From assembly GCA_023459495.1 (NCBI GenBank), contig JAEWTL010000038.1, positions 186,001 to 250,000 on the forward strand: a DNA stretch of 64,000 bases. Reading direction: 5' to 3'. This document shows positions 43,255-52,214 of this stretch, piece after piece. The position numbers and the translations under genes are program-made. The stretch is from Bacillota bacterium (GTDB lineage Bacteria > Bacillota > Clostridia > Christensenellales > SZUA-584). The notes under the pieces were generated by a model, which searched no databases, was not told where the DNA came from, and worked only from the letters and a program-made list of their open reading frames with translations. Each line of letters starts with the position of its first letter. Positions within the stretch are counted from its first letter, which is position 1.

Positions 43255-45597
43255 TTATTCGTCCGCTTCGTCCGTGCTGACAAACTGCCCGACCATCTCT
43301 TTTAGGGTCTCTGCCTGAGAGAAAAGTTCTTCGCTCGCCGCAGCTGTTTCCTGCGAGGTTGCGGAGTTTACCTGAACCACCTGCGCCATCTGCTCAATGC
43401 CGCGGTCCACCTGTGCGATGGCACCAGCCTGCTCACCTGAAGCGACAGCGATCTCGGATACTAGCCTTGCCACCTGTTCCAGCCCCGTCACCATCTGCCG
43501 GATCGCGTTTGCCGTTTCATCCGCAATGGCTGTGCCTGCCGTCGCCTTGCTGATGGACCGCTCAATCAGCGCGGTCGTCTCTTTGGCAGCGCTGGCGCTC
43601 CGTGACGCGAGGTTACGCACTTCCTCGGCCACCACCGCAAATCCCTTGCCGTGCGCGCCTGCCCGGGCGGCCTCCACCGCAGCGTTCAGCGCAAGGATGT
43701 TGGTCTGGAATGCGATATCGTCGATTACCCTGATGATCTTGCTGATGTTCTCCGAGGCCTCGTTGATCTCGGCCATTGCGCCCAGCATTGTATCCATGTG
43801 GGCAGTGCCCTGCGCAGCCTGTTCCTTTACCTGCAGCGTCAGCGCATTGGCTTCATTGGCACCTGCGGCGTTGCCTCTGGTCTGAGCGGCGATTTCGGTA
43901 ATGGATGCGGTCAGCTGCTCTGCCGCGCTGGACTGCTCCGAAGCCCCCTGCGCAATTTGCTGGCTGCCGTCCGACACCTGCCGTGTGCCTGCTGCCACCT
44001 GTTCGGCTGCAAGGTCCACCTGAGCCAGCAGCGTCTCCAGCCGCTTGGCCTGCTTTCTTGCCTTTTCGCTTGCCTTTTTAATTGCAGTCTGGTCGACAAT
44101 GACCTCGAACGCACCCACGACTTCATTCTGCCGGACGATAGGCATTCCCATATACTCAATGTCGTAAACATTTCCGTCCGACGGATGCGCGTCCGTTTCG
44201 CTCGTCTCACGCTGCTTGTTTGCCATGGAGCGGGTGCAGGCGCAGCGCGGCGTGTGGCAGTCGCTCGTTCTGAACAAATCGTAGCACTTCATACCGGGGA
44301 TCTGCTCCTGTTCAAGGCCGGTCAGCCCAGCGCCTGCCTTGTTCATGTAGCGCACCGTGTAATCCTTGTCGATAGTGAGCACCGGCAGCGGAATGGAATC
44401 CAGATGCTGCACAAACGTGCCGACCATCGTATTGATACCCTGCGCAATACCCCGGTACGCGCCGTTGTATTGGTCTTCATGTACACGGGCGTCGAAACGA
44501 CCTTCTTCAATCGTCGTGTTTGTCGCTTCGATATCCGCCAGCATGCTTTGTATCGTCTCCGATACCGCCCCCACGGCCCGGGCCATCTGCGCCAGTTCAT
44601 CCTTGCCTTTCACCTGCAGATCTGTTTGGAACTCACCCTGTGCCATGCATTCCGCCGCGCCGATGACAGCCTCCATGGGCCGCTTAATATTTTTCCTCAC
44701 GAACCGGAACAGCAGCAGCAGCATAAGCGCCAGCACAGCCGCCGCTATTGCCAGCGTGTGCAGCAGCGTAGTCAGCTTTGCCGCATCCGCCTCGCTGGCA
44801 GGCAGTCCCGCAAACAGAGCGCCCACTATGGTGCCCTGCGAATCCCGAAGCGGCTCATAAGCGCCGTAATACGGGATGCCCAGTATTTCCACCTTTCCCG
44901 TATAGCTACCGCCGTTCTCCAATACAGCCTGTGCGATGTGCGCATCCAACTGCGTTCCCGTGACACGTTGCCCGTCCTGCTCAACCGTGGTGGACAGACG
45001 CTCGTCGCCCTGGAATATCGAAAACTGCATGCCATACAGCGCCTGCAACTCGTCCACCAGCGCGTTATCCTCAAAAGTGAAGCCTACTACCACCGTTCCG
45101 ATCACCTTGCCGTTTGCGTTCAGTACCGGCGAAGCGGCCCGACACGACAGCGAGACCAGCTTGCCTGCTTCAATGGAAGTCTGGCTCTTCCCCGCAAGCG
45201 CCTGCTGCACATTGGTTTGGTCCGCGATGTTGTCGCCCTTTTTGTCGGGCTGATGCTGCCGTATGATGACATTGCCCTTTGCGTCGGTTACGGAGATGGT
45301 GTCCAGTATGAGCGTGCTGTTCAATTCGTCCAGCGCCGTTTTGAGCGCATTAAAATCGTTTTTTTCCACGCCCTGAATAACGTCGGCGCTGCCTGCCAGC
45401 AACAGCGCGTCGTTGCCCGCGCACGTTTCATAGTCCGCGATGCTGCCGCGCAGGTCCGTCAGTCCGCCCTGCGCCTGCCCGATGCTGGTCTTGTCAATAT
45501 AGCTCGCAGTTTCCGCCATCACGATGCTCACCGCGGCGGTTACGGATACCAGTATCATCGCCGATACTGCCAGTAGGATTTTTCTGCTGATCTTCAT
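43255..45597 (-). CDS. Methyl-accepting chemotaxis protein with Cache and PAS domains
   Basis: 780 residues. Membrane segment 1 (about 7-28), extracytoplasmic Cache-type sensor domain (about 30-270), membrane segment 2 (about 276-298), HAMP linker, a cytoplasmic PAS domain (about 395-510) and the MCP signalling domain with the hairpin tip EEVRNLASRSASAAKET. The PAS domain carries a cluster of four to five cysteines (CYDLF...DCHTPRCAC around 435-453), which may bind a metal or sense redox. RBS GGGGAG. Sends signals to CheA; no che or flagellar genes are in the window. Confidence 0.94.
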   Translation of the reverse strand: MKISRKILLAVSAMILVSVTAAVSIVMAETASYIDKTSIGQAQGGLTDLRGSIADYETCAGNDALLLAGSADVIQGVEKNDFNALKTALDELNSTLILDTISVTDAKGNVIIRQHQPDKKGDNIADQTNVQQALAGKSQTSIEAGKLVSLSCRAASPVLNANGKVIGTVVVGFTFEDNALVDELQALYGMQFSIFQGDERLSTTVEQDGQRVTGTQLDAHIAQAVLENGGSYTGKVEILGIPYYGAYEPLRDSQGTIVGALFAGLPASEADAAKLTTLLHTLAIAAAVLALMLLLLFRFVRKNIKRPMEAVIGAAECMAQGEFQTDLQVKGKDELAQMARAVGAVSETIQSMLADIEATNTTIEEGRFDARVHEDQYNGAYRGIAQGINTMVGTFVQHLDSIPLPVLTIDKDYTVRYMNKAGAGLTGLEQEQIPGMKCYDLFRTSDCHTPRCACTRSMANKQRETSETDAHPSDGNVYDIEYMGMPIVRQNEVVGAFEVIVDQTAIKKASEKARKQAKRLETLLAQVDLAAEQVAAGTRQVSDGSQQIAQGASEQSSAAEQLTASITEIAAQTRGNAAGANEANALTLQVKEQAAQGTAHMDTMLGAMAEINEASENISKIIRVIDDIAFQTNILALNAAVEAARAGAHGKGFAVVAEEVRNLASRSASAAKETTALIERSISKATAGTAIADETANAIRQMVTGLEQVARLVSEIAVASGEQAGAIAQVDRGIEQMAQVVQVNSATSQETAAASEELFSQAETLKEMVGQFVSTDEADE

Positions 45598-45803
45598 TTA
45601 TGTCACTCCCCTTGGATGCCTTTAATCATCTATTACGCTATTTAGCCGTTCGCTTTGTTAATAATAATTTCGAATAGAACCGTCCAATACTTTAGCCCAT
45701 TCAGGATCGTTCACAGAATCTTTACTGATGAGCGGGTAGTAAAAAATCTTTAGCTCAGCTCCGGCAGTGCCTGCTAAAAAAAAGATACGCTCTGTGTTTA
45801 TGC
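45598..45803. other. Intergenic region upstream of the chemoreceptor
   Basis: About 205 bases. AT rich, no gene. A sigma-D-type promoter (TAAA...GCCGATAA) as used by many chemoreceptor genes is not evident. Confidence 0.4.
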
Positions 45804-45831
45804 AAAAAAAGAGCCGCATTATCTTGCGGCT
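45804..45831 (-). terminator. Intrinsic terminator of mreB
   Basis: AGCCGCA (45812-45818) / TGCGGCT (45825-45831), followed on the minus strand by CTTTTTTT. About 90 bases after the stop. Confidence 0.85.
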
Positions 45832-45921
45832 GTCTTATGTTATTCCATATCTGAATGGAGAGATGCTCCTGATATTCGAGCGACATACATGGTTGTTTTC
45901 CGCGAAAAGGTGTGTGCAGAA

Positions 45922-46959
45922 TTACTGATCCTGCTCTAACAGTTCGTGCTCGCCGATGCCGCTTTCCGGATTCTCCATTGCGACGCCCGCACCCAAAGCC
46001 ACGGCTTCAAGCGGATTGTCCGCTCTGCGAACCGGCATGCCCGTCACGCGCGCAATGAGCCGGTTGATGCCGGGCAGCATCGATCCGCCGCCGGAGAGCA
46101 CGATGCCCTCCCCGATGATGTCCGCGGATAGTTCGGGCGGGGTGTGCTCCAGCACGTTCCGCACGGTTTCAACGATGCGCTGCACGGGCTCACAGAGCGC
46201 CTCGCGTACTGCCGGTGCGGCGATCCGAATTGATTTGGGCAGGCCAGACTGTGCGTCGCGGCCGCGCACCTCCATCGAGGCGTTATTTCCGGTATCCACC
46301 GCGCTGCCAAGCGTGATCTTGATCTGCTCCGCAGTGCTCTCGCCGATGAGCATTCCGTAATATTCTTTGACGTACTTGGTAATAGCCTCATCCATGTGGT
46401 TGCCGCCCACGCGCAGGCTGCGCGCAAGCACGATTCCGCCGAGCGAGAGCACAGCAACTTCCGTTGTACCGCCGCCGATATCCACGATCATGCAGCCCTT
46501 GGCCTGATATACGTCCAGCCCTGCACCCAGCGCCGCAGCCATGGGTTCCTCCATCAGCGCCACGTCCCGCGCGCCCGCAGCCCTTGCCGCGTCCTCCACC
46601 GCACGCTTTTCCACCTCTGTAATGCCCGAAGGCACGCAGATGAGCACGCGTGGGTTACGCAGGAACATAAAGCCCTGCGGCGCAGCCTTGCGAATAAAAT
46701 ACCGAAGCAGCGACTCGGTGATGGCAAAGTCCGCGATGACCCCATCCTTCATGGGCCTAATTGCCACGATGCTGCCCGGCGTCCGCCCGATCATGCGCTT
46801 GGCCTCCTCACCCACGGCCAGGATGTCCTTCCTGTTGTTCTTCATGACCACGACCGTCGGCTCGTTGATGATGATACCCTTGCCCTTCATATATACCAGC
46901 GTATTCGCCGTCCCCAGGTCGATACCAAGGCACGGCAGCATGTCCGTAAAAGAAAACAT
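45922..46959 (-). CDS. mreB: Rod-shape-determining protein, MreB/Mbl family
   Basis: 345 residues, standard size. Actin-fold nucleotide motifs: GIDLGTANTLVY (phosphate 1), VDIGGGTTEVAVL (phosphate 2) and VLSGGGSMLPGI (adenosine). The end ENPESGIGEHELLEQDQ is acidic. GGAGG lies before ATG 46959. It is not followed by mreC and mreD, so it may be the Mbl or MreBH-type paralogue rather than the primary MreB; this cannot be settled here. Divergent from the AraC gene. Confidence 0.95.
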   Translation of the reverse strand: MFSFTDMLPCLGIDLGTANTLVYMKGKGIIINEPTVVVMKNNRKDILAVGEEAKRMIGRTPGSIVAIRPMKDGVIADFAITESLLRYFIRKAAPQGFMFLRNPRVLICVPSGITEVEKRAVEDAARAAGARDVALMEEPMAAALGAGLDVYQAKGCMIVDIGGGTTEVAVLSLGGIVLARSLRVGGNHMDEAITKYVKEYYGMLIGESTAEQIKITLGSAVDTGNNASMEVRGRDAQSGLPKSIRIAAPAVREALCEPVQRIVETVRNVLEHTPPELSADIIGEGIVLSGGGSMLPGINRLIARVTGMPVRRADNPLEAVALGAGVAMENPESGIGEHELLEQDQ

Positions 46960-47020
46960 AGCAACCTCCGAAGTTTGATATCATCATTGTTCCTATATGG
47001 GTAGTTTTTATACCTGTTTT

Positions 47021-47050
47021 TTGCATCTGTTGCTGAAGATATGGTATATT
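47021..47050 (+). promoter_or_regulatory. Promoter of the AraC-GyrI gene
   Basis: TTGCAT (47021-47026), 18-base spacer, extended -10 TGGTATATT (TATATT at 47045-47050). RBS GGAGG at 47061-47065. Confidence 0.7.
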
Positions 47051-47070
47051 AAACAAAAACGGAGGCGCTT

Positions 47071-47994
47071 ATGAACCCCGGTCAGGCCAGCGAATACGTA
47101 CGCCGCATTAACCTCGTGACGGATTACATCGACCGGAACTGCGGCCAAGAGCTTACGCTGAAGGAGCTTGCGGCAGTCGCGGGCTTCTCCGAGTACCACT
47201 TTCACCGTATCTTCGCCGCGATGACGGGCGAAACGCTTTTCAACTTCATTACGCGCCTGCGGATAGAGCGCGCGGCTGCCCTGCTCTGCGCACAGCCCCA
47301 CCTTTCCGTTACGTACATCGCGGCGGATTGCGGTTTTTCCTCCCACGCAGTATTCTGCCGCTTATTCAAAAAACGCTTTGGTTTATCCCCTTTGGCCTTT
47401 CGCAATCGCAACCACGGTCAAACGGAGAGCAGCCTGTATCAACTGCTGCGCAACCGCGGGGAAGCGGCAGACGCCTCTGCGCATTACAATGGGGACATCA
47501 ATTCAAACGGGAGGGAAATAATGAAACCAGAAGTGCGCGTTGAAGAAATCGCAAAGACGCGGCTCGCCTACATCCGCTACGTGGGGCCGTACCAGAACGA
47601 CGGAGCGCTGTTCGAGAACCTGTACGGGCGGCTGTTTGCCTGGGCAGGCCCGCGCAGCGTGGATACGTCCATAACCTACGTGTTGTATCACGATGACCCG
47701 GCCATCACAGAGGAAGCCAAGCTCCGCATCAGCGTATGTGTACCCGTCGGATCGGACGCAGAGGTCTCCGGCGAGGTATGCGAGATGGAGGCGTTCGGCG
47801 GCACCTACGCCGTGGGCCATTTCGACCTGAAGAATGGCGAATACGGCGAAGCGTGGGCCGCCATGTACAGCGGCTGGCTGCCCACCAGCGGCTACGTTCC
47901 CGCGAGCGAGCCCTGCTTCGAGCGCTACTGTGAGCAAAGCGGCGCAGATGGCAGCATGCCCGTGGACATCTGCATTCCGGTGCAGGTGGGATAA
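47071..47994 (+). CDS. AraC-family regulator with C-terminal GyrI-like effector domain
   Basis: 307 residues. Two helix-turn-helix units at 8-112 (LTLKELAAVAGFSEYHFHRIF and VTYIAADCGFSSHAVFCRLFKKRFGLSP), then a linker and the GyrI/AraC_E_bind domain (151-307: VEEIAKTRLAYIRYVGPYQN to MPVDICIPVQ) that binds small hydrophobic ligands. Rob- and BmrR-like regulators of drug efflux share this pairing. In the linker is GGGAGG (47510-47515) followed at 47521 by an in-frame ATG, so a free GyrI domain of 157 residues could also be made. Target genes unknown. Confidence 0.92.
   Translation: MNPGQASEYVRRINLVTDYIDRNCGQELTLKELAAVAGFSEYHFHRIFAAMTGETLFNFITRLRIERAAALLCAQPHLSVTYIAADCGFSSHAVFCRLFKKRFGLSPLAFRNRNHGQTESSLYQLLRNRGEAADASAHYNGDINSNGREIMKPEVRVEEIAKTRLAYIRYVGPYQNDGALFENLYGRLFAWAGPRSVDTSITYVLYHDDPAITEEAKLRISVCVPVGSDAEVSGEVCEMEAFGGTYAVGHFDLKNGEYGEAWAAMYSGWLPTSGYVPASEPCFERYCEQSGADGSMPVDICIPVQVG
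47510..47523 (+). promoter_or_regulatory. Strong internal Shine-Dalgarno site before in-frame ATG
   Basis: GGGAGG, five-base AAATA spacer, ATG at 47521, in the same frame as the AraC-GyrI protein and placed exactly at the start of the GyrI domain (the sequence MKPEVRVEEIAKTRLAYIRY is a normal N terminus for a free-standing GyrI-like protein). Confidence 0.6.
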
Positions 47995-48006
47995 AAAGGT
48001 AAGTAG

Positions 48007-48045
48007 AAAAACGGCTCGGAGATTGTTGTCCTCCGAGCCGTTTTT
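48007..48045. terminator. Bidirectional intrinsic terminator between AraC and E1 genes
   Basis: 15-base perfect arms AAAAACGGCTCGGAG / CTCCGAGCCGTTTTT (48007-48021 and 48031-48045) around a 9-base loop. T runs on both strands, so it ends both convergent units. Confidence 0.95.
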
Positions 48046-48066
48046 ATGTTTCAGTTGATCGGTCAC

Positions 48067-49041
48067 TCAGCGTGCCATCAGTCCGCGCAGTGCTGCTTCG
48101 ATTTCTTCCCGCGAAGGTATAGCCCTCTCCTCCAGCTCCGGTGAGAAGGGGATAGGCGCATCCGCTCCGCCGAGGCGCAGAATGGGCGTTTTAAGATGGC
48201 TGAACGCTTCGCTTTCGGCAATGGCCGCAGCGATCTCCGCGCCGACGCCGCCGGTCTTGCATGCCTCGTGCACAATCAATACGCGCCCGGTCTTCTTGAC
48301 CGAGGCGATGATGGTTTCCGTGTCGAGCGGGGAAAGCGTTCGCGGGTCCACGACCTCCACTCCAATACCTTCTTCGGCGAGTTTCTCCGCCGCCTCAAGG
48401 CAGCGCGGCACCATACCGCCGTAGCACACGAGTGTGATATCGCCGCCCGCACGCTTGATATCCGCCTTGCCCAGCGGGAGTATGTACTCTTTCTCCGGCA
48501 CTTCGCCCATCTCGGCATAGAGCCGCTTGGTCTCAAAGAACATCACCGGGTTATCGTCGCGGATCGCCGCCTTTAAAAGACCCTTGGCGTCGTACGGCGT
48601 GGACGGCATCACCACCTTAAGCCCCGGCACGTGGCAGAACCACGCCTCAAGGCTCTGGCTGTGCTGGCATGCCGCACCCGTTCCGGACCCGCCCGCCGTG
48701 CGCACCACAAGCGGCACTTTCACGCCGAACATGTAGTGCAGCTTGGCCGCCTGATTCACTAGTGCATCCATGGAGATTGTCAGAAAGTCGGAGAACATGA
48801 TCTCGGCTACAGGCCGCATGCCCGCGGCTGCCGCACCCACTGCCGTGCCCGCGATAGCCGCCTCAGCGATGGTGGTATCGCGCACGCGCTCCGGTCCAAA
48901 CTCTGCCAGCAACCCTTCCGTAACGTGGAACGTGCCGCCATATGCGCCGATATCTTCGCCCAGCAGGAATACGTCCGGATCACGCCGCAGCTCCTCCCGC
49001 AGCGCTTCGCGCAAGGCCTGCGCAACCGTAATGCGCCTCAT
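48067..49041 (-). CDS. 2-oxoacid/acetoin dehydrogenase E1 component, beta subunit
   Basis: 324 residues from ATG 49041 (GGAGG within the alpha gene). Transketolase pyrimidine-binding domain with LLGEDIGAYGG, VRDTTIAEAAIAGTAVGAA and GTGAACQHSQSLEAWFCH, then the transketolase C domain VEVVDPRTLSPLDTETI. The beta subunit completes the TPP site of a heterotetrameric E1 (PdhB/AcoB-like). Overlaps the alpha subunit by ATGA. No lipoyl E2 or E3 gene follows; a bidirectional terminator does. Confidence 0.93.
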   Translation of the reverse strand: MRRITVAQALREALREELRRDPDVFLLGEDIGAYGGTFHVTEGLLAEFGPERVRDTTIAEAAIAGTAVGAAAAGMRPVAEIMFSDFLTISMDALVNQAAKLHYMFGVKVPLVVRTAGGSGTGAACQHSQSLEAWFCHVPGLKVVMPSTPYDAKGLLKAAIRDDNPVMFFETKRLYAEMGEVPEKEYILPLGKADIKRAGGDITLVCYGGMVPRCLEAAEKLAEEGIGVEVVDPRTLSPLDTETIIASVKKTGRVLIVHEACKTGGVGAEIAAAIAESEAFSHLKTPILRLGGADAPIPFSPELEERAIPSREEIEAALRGLMAR

Positions 49042-50003
49042 ATGCGGCCTCCTTCCGGCGCGTACACGCCGCTTACGCCGCACGCCGGGTACGGGCTTGT
49101 CTGTGCAAACGCCACTGCCGCTTCCGTCTCCGCCGCAGCCGCCGTGTCGATTTCGTCGATCTCCGCCTGTGAAAAGCCTCTTTCCTTCATGAGCGCTTCA
49201 AGGCGCGGGATCGGGTCTCTTTTCTTCCATGCCTCAATCTCGTCCTGTGTACGATATACGTTTTTGTCGTTCCTGGAATGTCCCGAAACGCGGTAGGTGC
49301 GGCACTCCAGCAGCACCGGGCCATGCGCAAGCACATATTCCCGCGCTGCGGCTGCTTCGGCATATACCTGTGCCGCGTCGTTGCCGTCGACCAAACGGCC
49401 CGGGAAACCGTAGCCGCCCACGCGCGACGCCACGCTCTCCACGCGCATCGCCCGGCTGGTCGCCATGGAAAAGCCATAGCCATTGTTTTCACATACAAAA
49501 AGCACCGGCAAGCTCCATATGGCCGCAAGATTGGCCGCCTCATGAAAGCTGCCTTCGTTCACCGCACCATCGCCGAAAAAACAGACGGCAATGCCGTCTT
49601 TCTTTTTCATCTTCAGCGCCAGCGCCGCGCCGACCGCAAGGCCATGCCCGCCGCCCACCACGCCATTGGTGCCAAGGTTGCCGTGCATAAAGTCCGCCAT
49701 GTGCATGGAGCCGCCGCGCCCGCCCGAAACACCCGTCGCTTTACCGAACATCTCCGCCATCATGGCGTTCATGTCCATGCCATGCGCGATGCAGTGGCCG
49801 TGGCCGCGGTGTGTGGATGTGATCATGTCTTCCGGGAAGAGCGCCGCGCATACGCCTGCTGCGACCGCTTCCTCGCCGATATATAAATGCGTTGTGCCGT
49901 GCAGCATCCCTGCCGCAAACAACTCCGGCAGCTTTTCTTCAAACCTGCGGATACGGCACATGCTTTTCAGCATGTCCGCCATGGTGTCTTTGCTGAGCTT
50001 CAA
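49038..50003 (-). CDS. 2-oxoacid/acetoin dehydrogenase E1 component, alpha subunit
   Basis: 321 residues if started at TTG 50003, which has GGGAGGA at good distance; a GTG at 50027 with GAGGG further off is the alternative (329 residues). E1-alpha signatures: STHRGHGHCIAHG, GGRGGSMHM and the TPP motif GDGAVNEGSFHEAAN...ENNGYG. The phosphorylation-loop-like region SGHSRNDKNVY resembles the acetoin dehydrogenase (AcoA) group. Substrate (pyruvate, acetoin or branched 2-oxoacid) cannot be decided. Confidence 0.93.
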   Translation of the reverse strand: MKLSKDTMADMLKSMCRIRRFEEKLPELFAAGMLHGTTHLYIGEEAVAAGVCAALFPEDMITSTHRGHGHCIAHGMDMNAMMAEMFGKATGVSGGRGGSMHMADFMHGNLGTNGVVGGGHGLAVGAALALKMKKKDGIAVCFFGDGAVNEGSFHEAANLAAIWSLPVLFVCENNGYGFSMATSRAMRVESVASRVGGYGFPGRLVDGNDAAQVYAEAAAAREYVLAHGPVLLECRTYRVSGHSRNDKNVYRTQDEIEAWKKRDPIPRLEALMKERGFSQAEIDEIDTAAAAETEAAVAFAQTSPYPACGVSGVYAPEGGRI

Positions 50004-50124
50004 AACATTCCTCCCGCTCTTTATCACTCCATAAAGCCCTCGTCTTTATGAGGTGCCCGATTCAGGATTATTGTATTCGAAACTTTCGGCTTAGACAATA
50101 AATATTTCTCGATAAATGATAAAT

Positions 50125-51000
50125 TTACAAATCGTTCGTATCTCTTATGCACACCGCATCCCGGTGATGCCGCGCATAGTGAAAAAGGTACTGCTGTGCA
50201 AGGCCCGCCCATTCGCCAAACCGTTCGTCCACGAACGCGCGCATCTGTTTGTCGTTTTTGCCGCTGAAGCCGTACACGCCGCATAGCACGCGGCGCATCC
50301 ACACGTCCGCCGGAAACGCCTGCGTAAAGCCCAGGCTGTACAAGCACACACAGTCCGCCACCTTCAGCCCCACTCCGGGCAGCTTGGAGAGTTCCTGCCG
50401 CGCCTGTCCAAACGGCATGCTTTTCAGCGCGTCCAGATCAAACCCGTCTGCCACAGCTTTTGCTGTATCGATGATGTAGCGCGCGCGATAGCCCGCACCG
50501 CAGGCCTTGAGGCTATCCTCGCTGCATGCGGCCAGCGCCTTGGGCACGGGGAAATCGTATCCGCCCTCAACGGGCGCGCCGTACCGTTCGCACAGCTTTT
50601 CCACGATGCCCACAATACGCTTCACGTTGTTGTTGGCTGAGATGATGAAGGAGATCAGCGTCTCAAACGGCGGCTGGTTCATCACGCGCAAACCGGGCGC
50701 GTATCGCATACCCTCGCAAAGAAACCGGTCATGCGCATAGTGTGCCTTCACCGCGCCGTAGTCGCGCTTCAAGTCAAAGTAGTGCAGAAAAGCATCCGTT
50801 TCATCCGCCCCAACCCCCTGCAGATGGAGCGTATCACCCTGCTGCTCCGCATATACCATACGGCCCAGCGCCACGCCAGAAAAGCCCTTGCCCTGCGGCT
50901 TCCATCGGAACGCCTGCCCACAGTCCAGACAGTCCGAGAGGGAGAAATCTGCGATACCGCTGATAACAAGCGGTCCGATGTCACTTTGCGTAATCTTCAT
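50125..51000 (-). CDS. ogg: 8-oxoguanine DNA glycosylase, OGG1/HhH-GPD type
   Basis: 291 residues. N-terminal OGG_N-like domain with DCGQAFRW (a GQ-F-W hallmark), helix-hairpin-helix LPGVGLKVADCV with catalytic Lys213, and PADVWMRR with Asp232. These match Lys249 and Asp268 of human OGG1. It is a bifunctional glycosylase/AP lyase for oxidised guanine. Start overlaps the lipoprotein gene by 4 bases. Confidence 0.93.
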   Translation of the reverse strand: MKITQSDIGPLVISGIADFSLSDCLDCGQAFRWKPQGKGFSGVALGRMVYAEQQGDTLHLQGVGADETDAFLHYFDLKRDYGAVKAHYAHDRFLCEGMRYAPGLRVMNQPPFETLISFIISANNNVKRIVGIVEKLCERYGAPVEGGYDFPVPKALAACSEDSLKACGAGYRARYIIDTAKAVADGFDLDALKSMPFGQARQELSKLPGVGLKVADCVCLYSLGFTQAFPADVWMRRVLCGVYGFSGKNDKQMRAFVDERFGEWAGLAQQYLFHYARHHRDAVCIRDTNDL

Positions 51001-51770
51001 CCGGATACGTGTTGAATGAGCAGGCCCGTGCCGATGCGGATCGTGTGCGCCAATTCGGCCTGATCATAATCTCCATACAGTATGATATCGGCATAAAGCA
51101 TGCCGCCCTTTAGATACAGTGCCGAGCAATCGTACCAGGGGGGCATATCGTAGTGTGCGGCGTAGTCCGTGATATCCAGCCAGTCGGAGCCGCTTCCGTC
51201 ACGCCACGCCCAGCCGATCACCGCTGAATCGAAACCATCCTCCCGAAAGAATATCCGGTCACCGTACGGTACGATATTCAGATAACCCACAAAGCCATGA
51301 TCTTCGAGCACCGTACGCCCACTGCCGTCAAAACCGAGGCGGATGAGTGCGTGCTCTGTATCCTCGTCGCGGCCGTCACTTTCCCTTGGGATACCGCCCT
51401 CGGTAAAATAGAGCGCTTCGGGCTCCACGGTCAGGTTGTTCAGCCAGCAGTCCCAATCGCCCGGATACTGCTCTGTCACGTCGTAGATCACCGTTTGTTT
51501 GGCCCCCTGTGCGCGAACAATGGTTTTGCCATCGATTGCATAGTTCACAGGCTCAGGCTGCGGCGTAGGAGAGGGTGTAACAACAGGGGTGGAAGTGGGC
51601 GTTGCAATCGGCGTCGCTGTTGCAACGGAAGCCATGGGCGTGAGGATGGATACCGCCGTCTGCTCCGCCGAGTCCGCAGGCGTGGGCGACGAGGATAACG
51701 TAACCGCTTTCTGCACACAGCCCGCCAGCGTGACCACCACGCATAATACAATCAGTATCAGCTTTTTCAT
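50997..51770 (-). CDS. Putative lipoprotein with Pro/Thr linker (DUF5050-like)
   Basis: 257 residues. Lipobox LAGC at the end of a short signal peptide (Cys18). A Pro/Thr/Val/Ala-rich linker (25-75) crosses the wall region. The rest contains strand-rich blocks such as EALYFTEGGIP and DRIFFREDGFD, as in DUF5050-type beta-propeller-like surface proteins. GGAGGGGAG before ATG 51770. It is coupled to ogg by an ATGA overlap, though no functional link is apparent. Confidence 0.8.
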   Translation of the reverse strand: MKKLILIVLCVVVTLAGCVQKAVTLSSSPTPADSAEQTAVSILTPMASVATATPIATPTSTPVVTPSPTPQPEPVNYAIDGKTIVRAQGAKQTVIYDVTEQYPGDWDCWLNNLTVEPEALYFTEGGIPRESDGRDEDTEHALIRLGFDGSGRTVLEDHGFVGYLNIVPYGDRIFFREDGFDSAVIGWAWRDGSGSDWLDITDYAAHYDMPPWYDCSALYLKGGMLYADIILYGDYDQAELAHTIRIGTGLLIQHVSG

Positions 51771-51882
51771 TCGCTCCCCTCCTCAGCCTTAATAGAAGAC
51801 CTATACCCGCAAAACCGCATCGCTCTTTCTTGGATTTCCCATTCTACCATATATTTCATTTTTTATCAACCGGACATCAGAG

Positions 51883-51913
51883 CAAAAGAAAAACAGGCCC
51901 CTTGCAGAGCCTG
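51883..51913 (-). terminator. Terminator after rpmA
   Basis: CAGGC (51894-51898) / GCCTG (51909-51913) followed on the minus strand by TTTTTCTTTT. The stem is short, but the tail is strong. Confidence 0.6.
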
Positions 51914-51926
51914 CCCTGAGTCATGT

Positions 51927-52181
51927 TCAGTTCGGATATACGCTGACCTGCTTTTTATCGCGGCCCTTGCGTTCGAACTTGACGGCGCCGTCGACCAATG
52001 CATACAGCGTATCATCGCTGCCGATGCCGACGTTATTGCCCGGGTGGTACTTCGTGCCACGCTGCCGAATGAGAATATTCCCCGCCAGCACCGCCTGGCC
52101 GTCGCTGCGCTTTACGCCGAGGCGCTGCGCCGCGCTGTCCCGACCGTTCCGGGAACTGCCTACGCCCTTCTTATGTGCCAT
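51927..52181 (-). CDS. rpmA: 50S ribosomal protein L27
   Basis: 84 residues, with the usual AHKKGVGSSRNGRDS start immediately after Met. The N-terminal extension of most Firmicute L27 proteins (ending in LQFFA and cut by the protease Prp) is absent. Located 33 bases after rplU with no prp gene between. GUF: near the peptidyl transferase centre of the ribosome. Confidence 0.98.
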   Translation of the reverse strand: MAHKKGVGSSRNGRDSAAQRLGVKRSDGQAVLAGNILIRQRGTKYHPGNNVGIGSDDTLYALVDGAVKFERKGRDKKQVSVYPN

Positions 52182-52214
52182 TTTAAACGCACCTCGCTTT
52201 CCCTAGTGGATACA

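Noticed and set aside
43651..45576. 641-codon open frame opposite the chemoreceptor
   Set aside because: Antisense shadow with composition typical of reversed GC-rich coding DNA; no motif.
45922..46959. DnaK/Hsp70 assignment for the actin-fold gene
   Set aside because: Size and motifs match MreB/Mbl; there is no substrate-binding domain.
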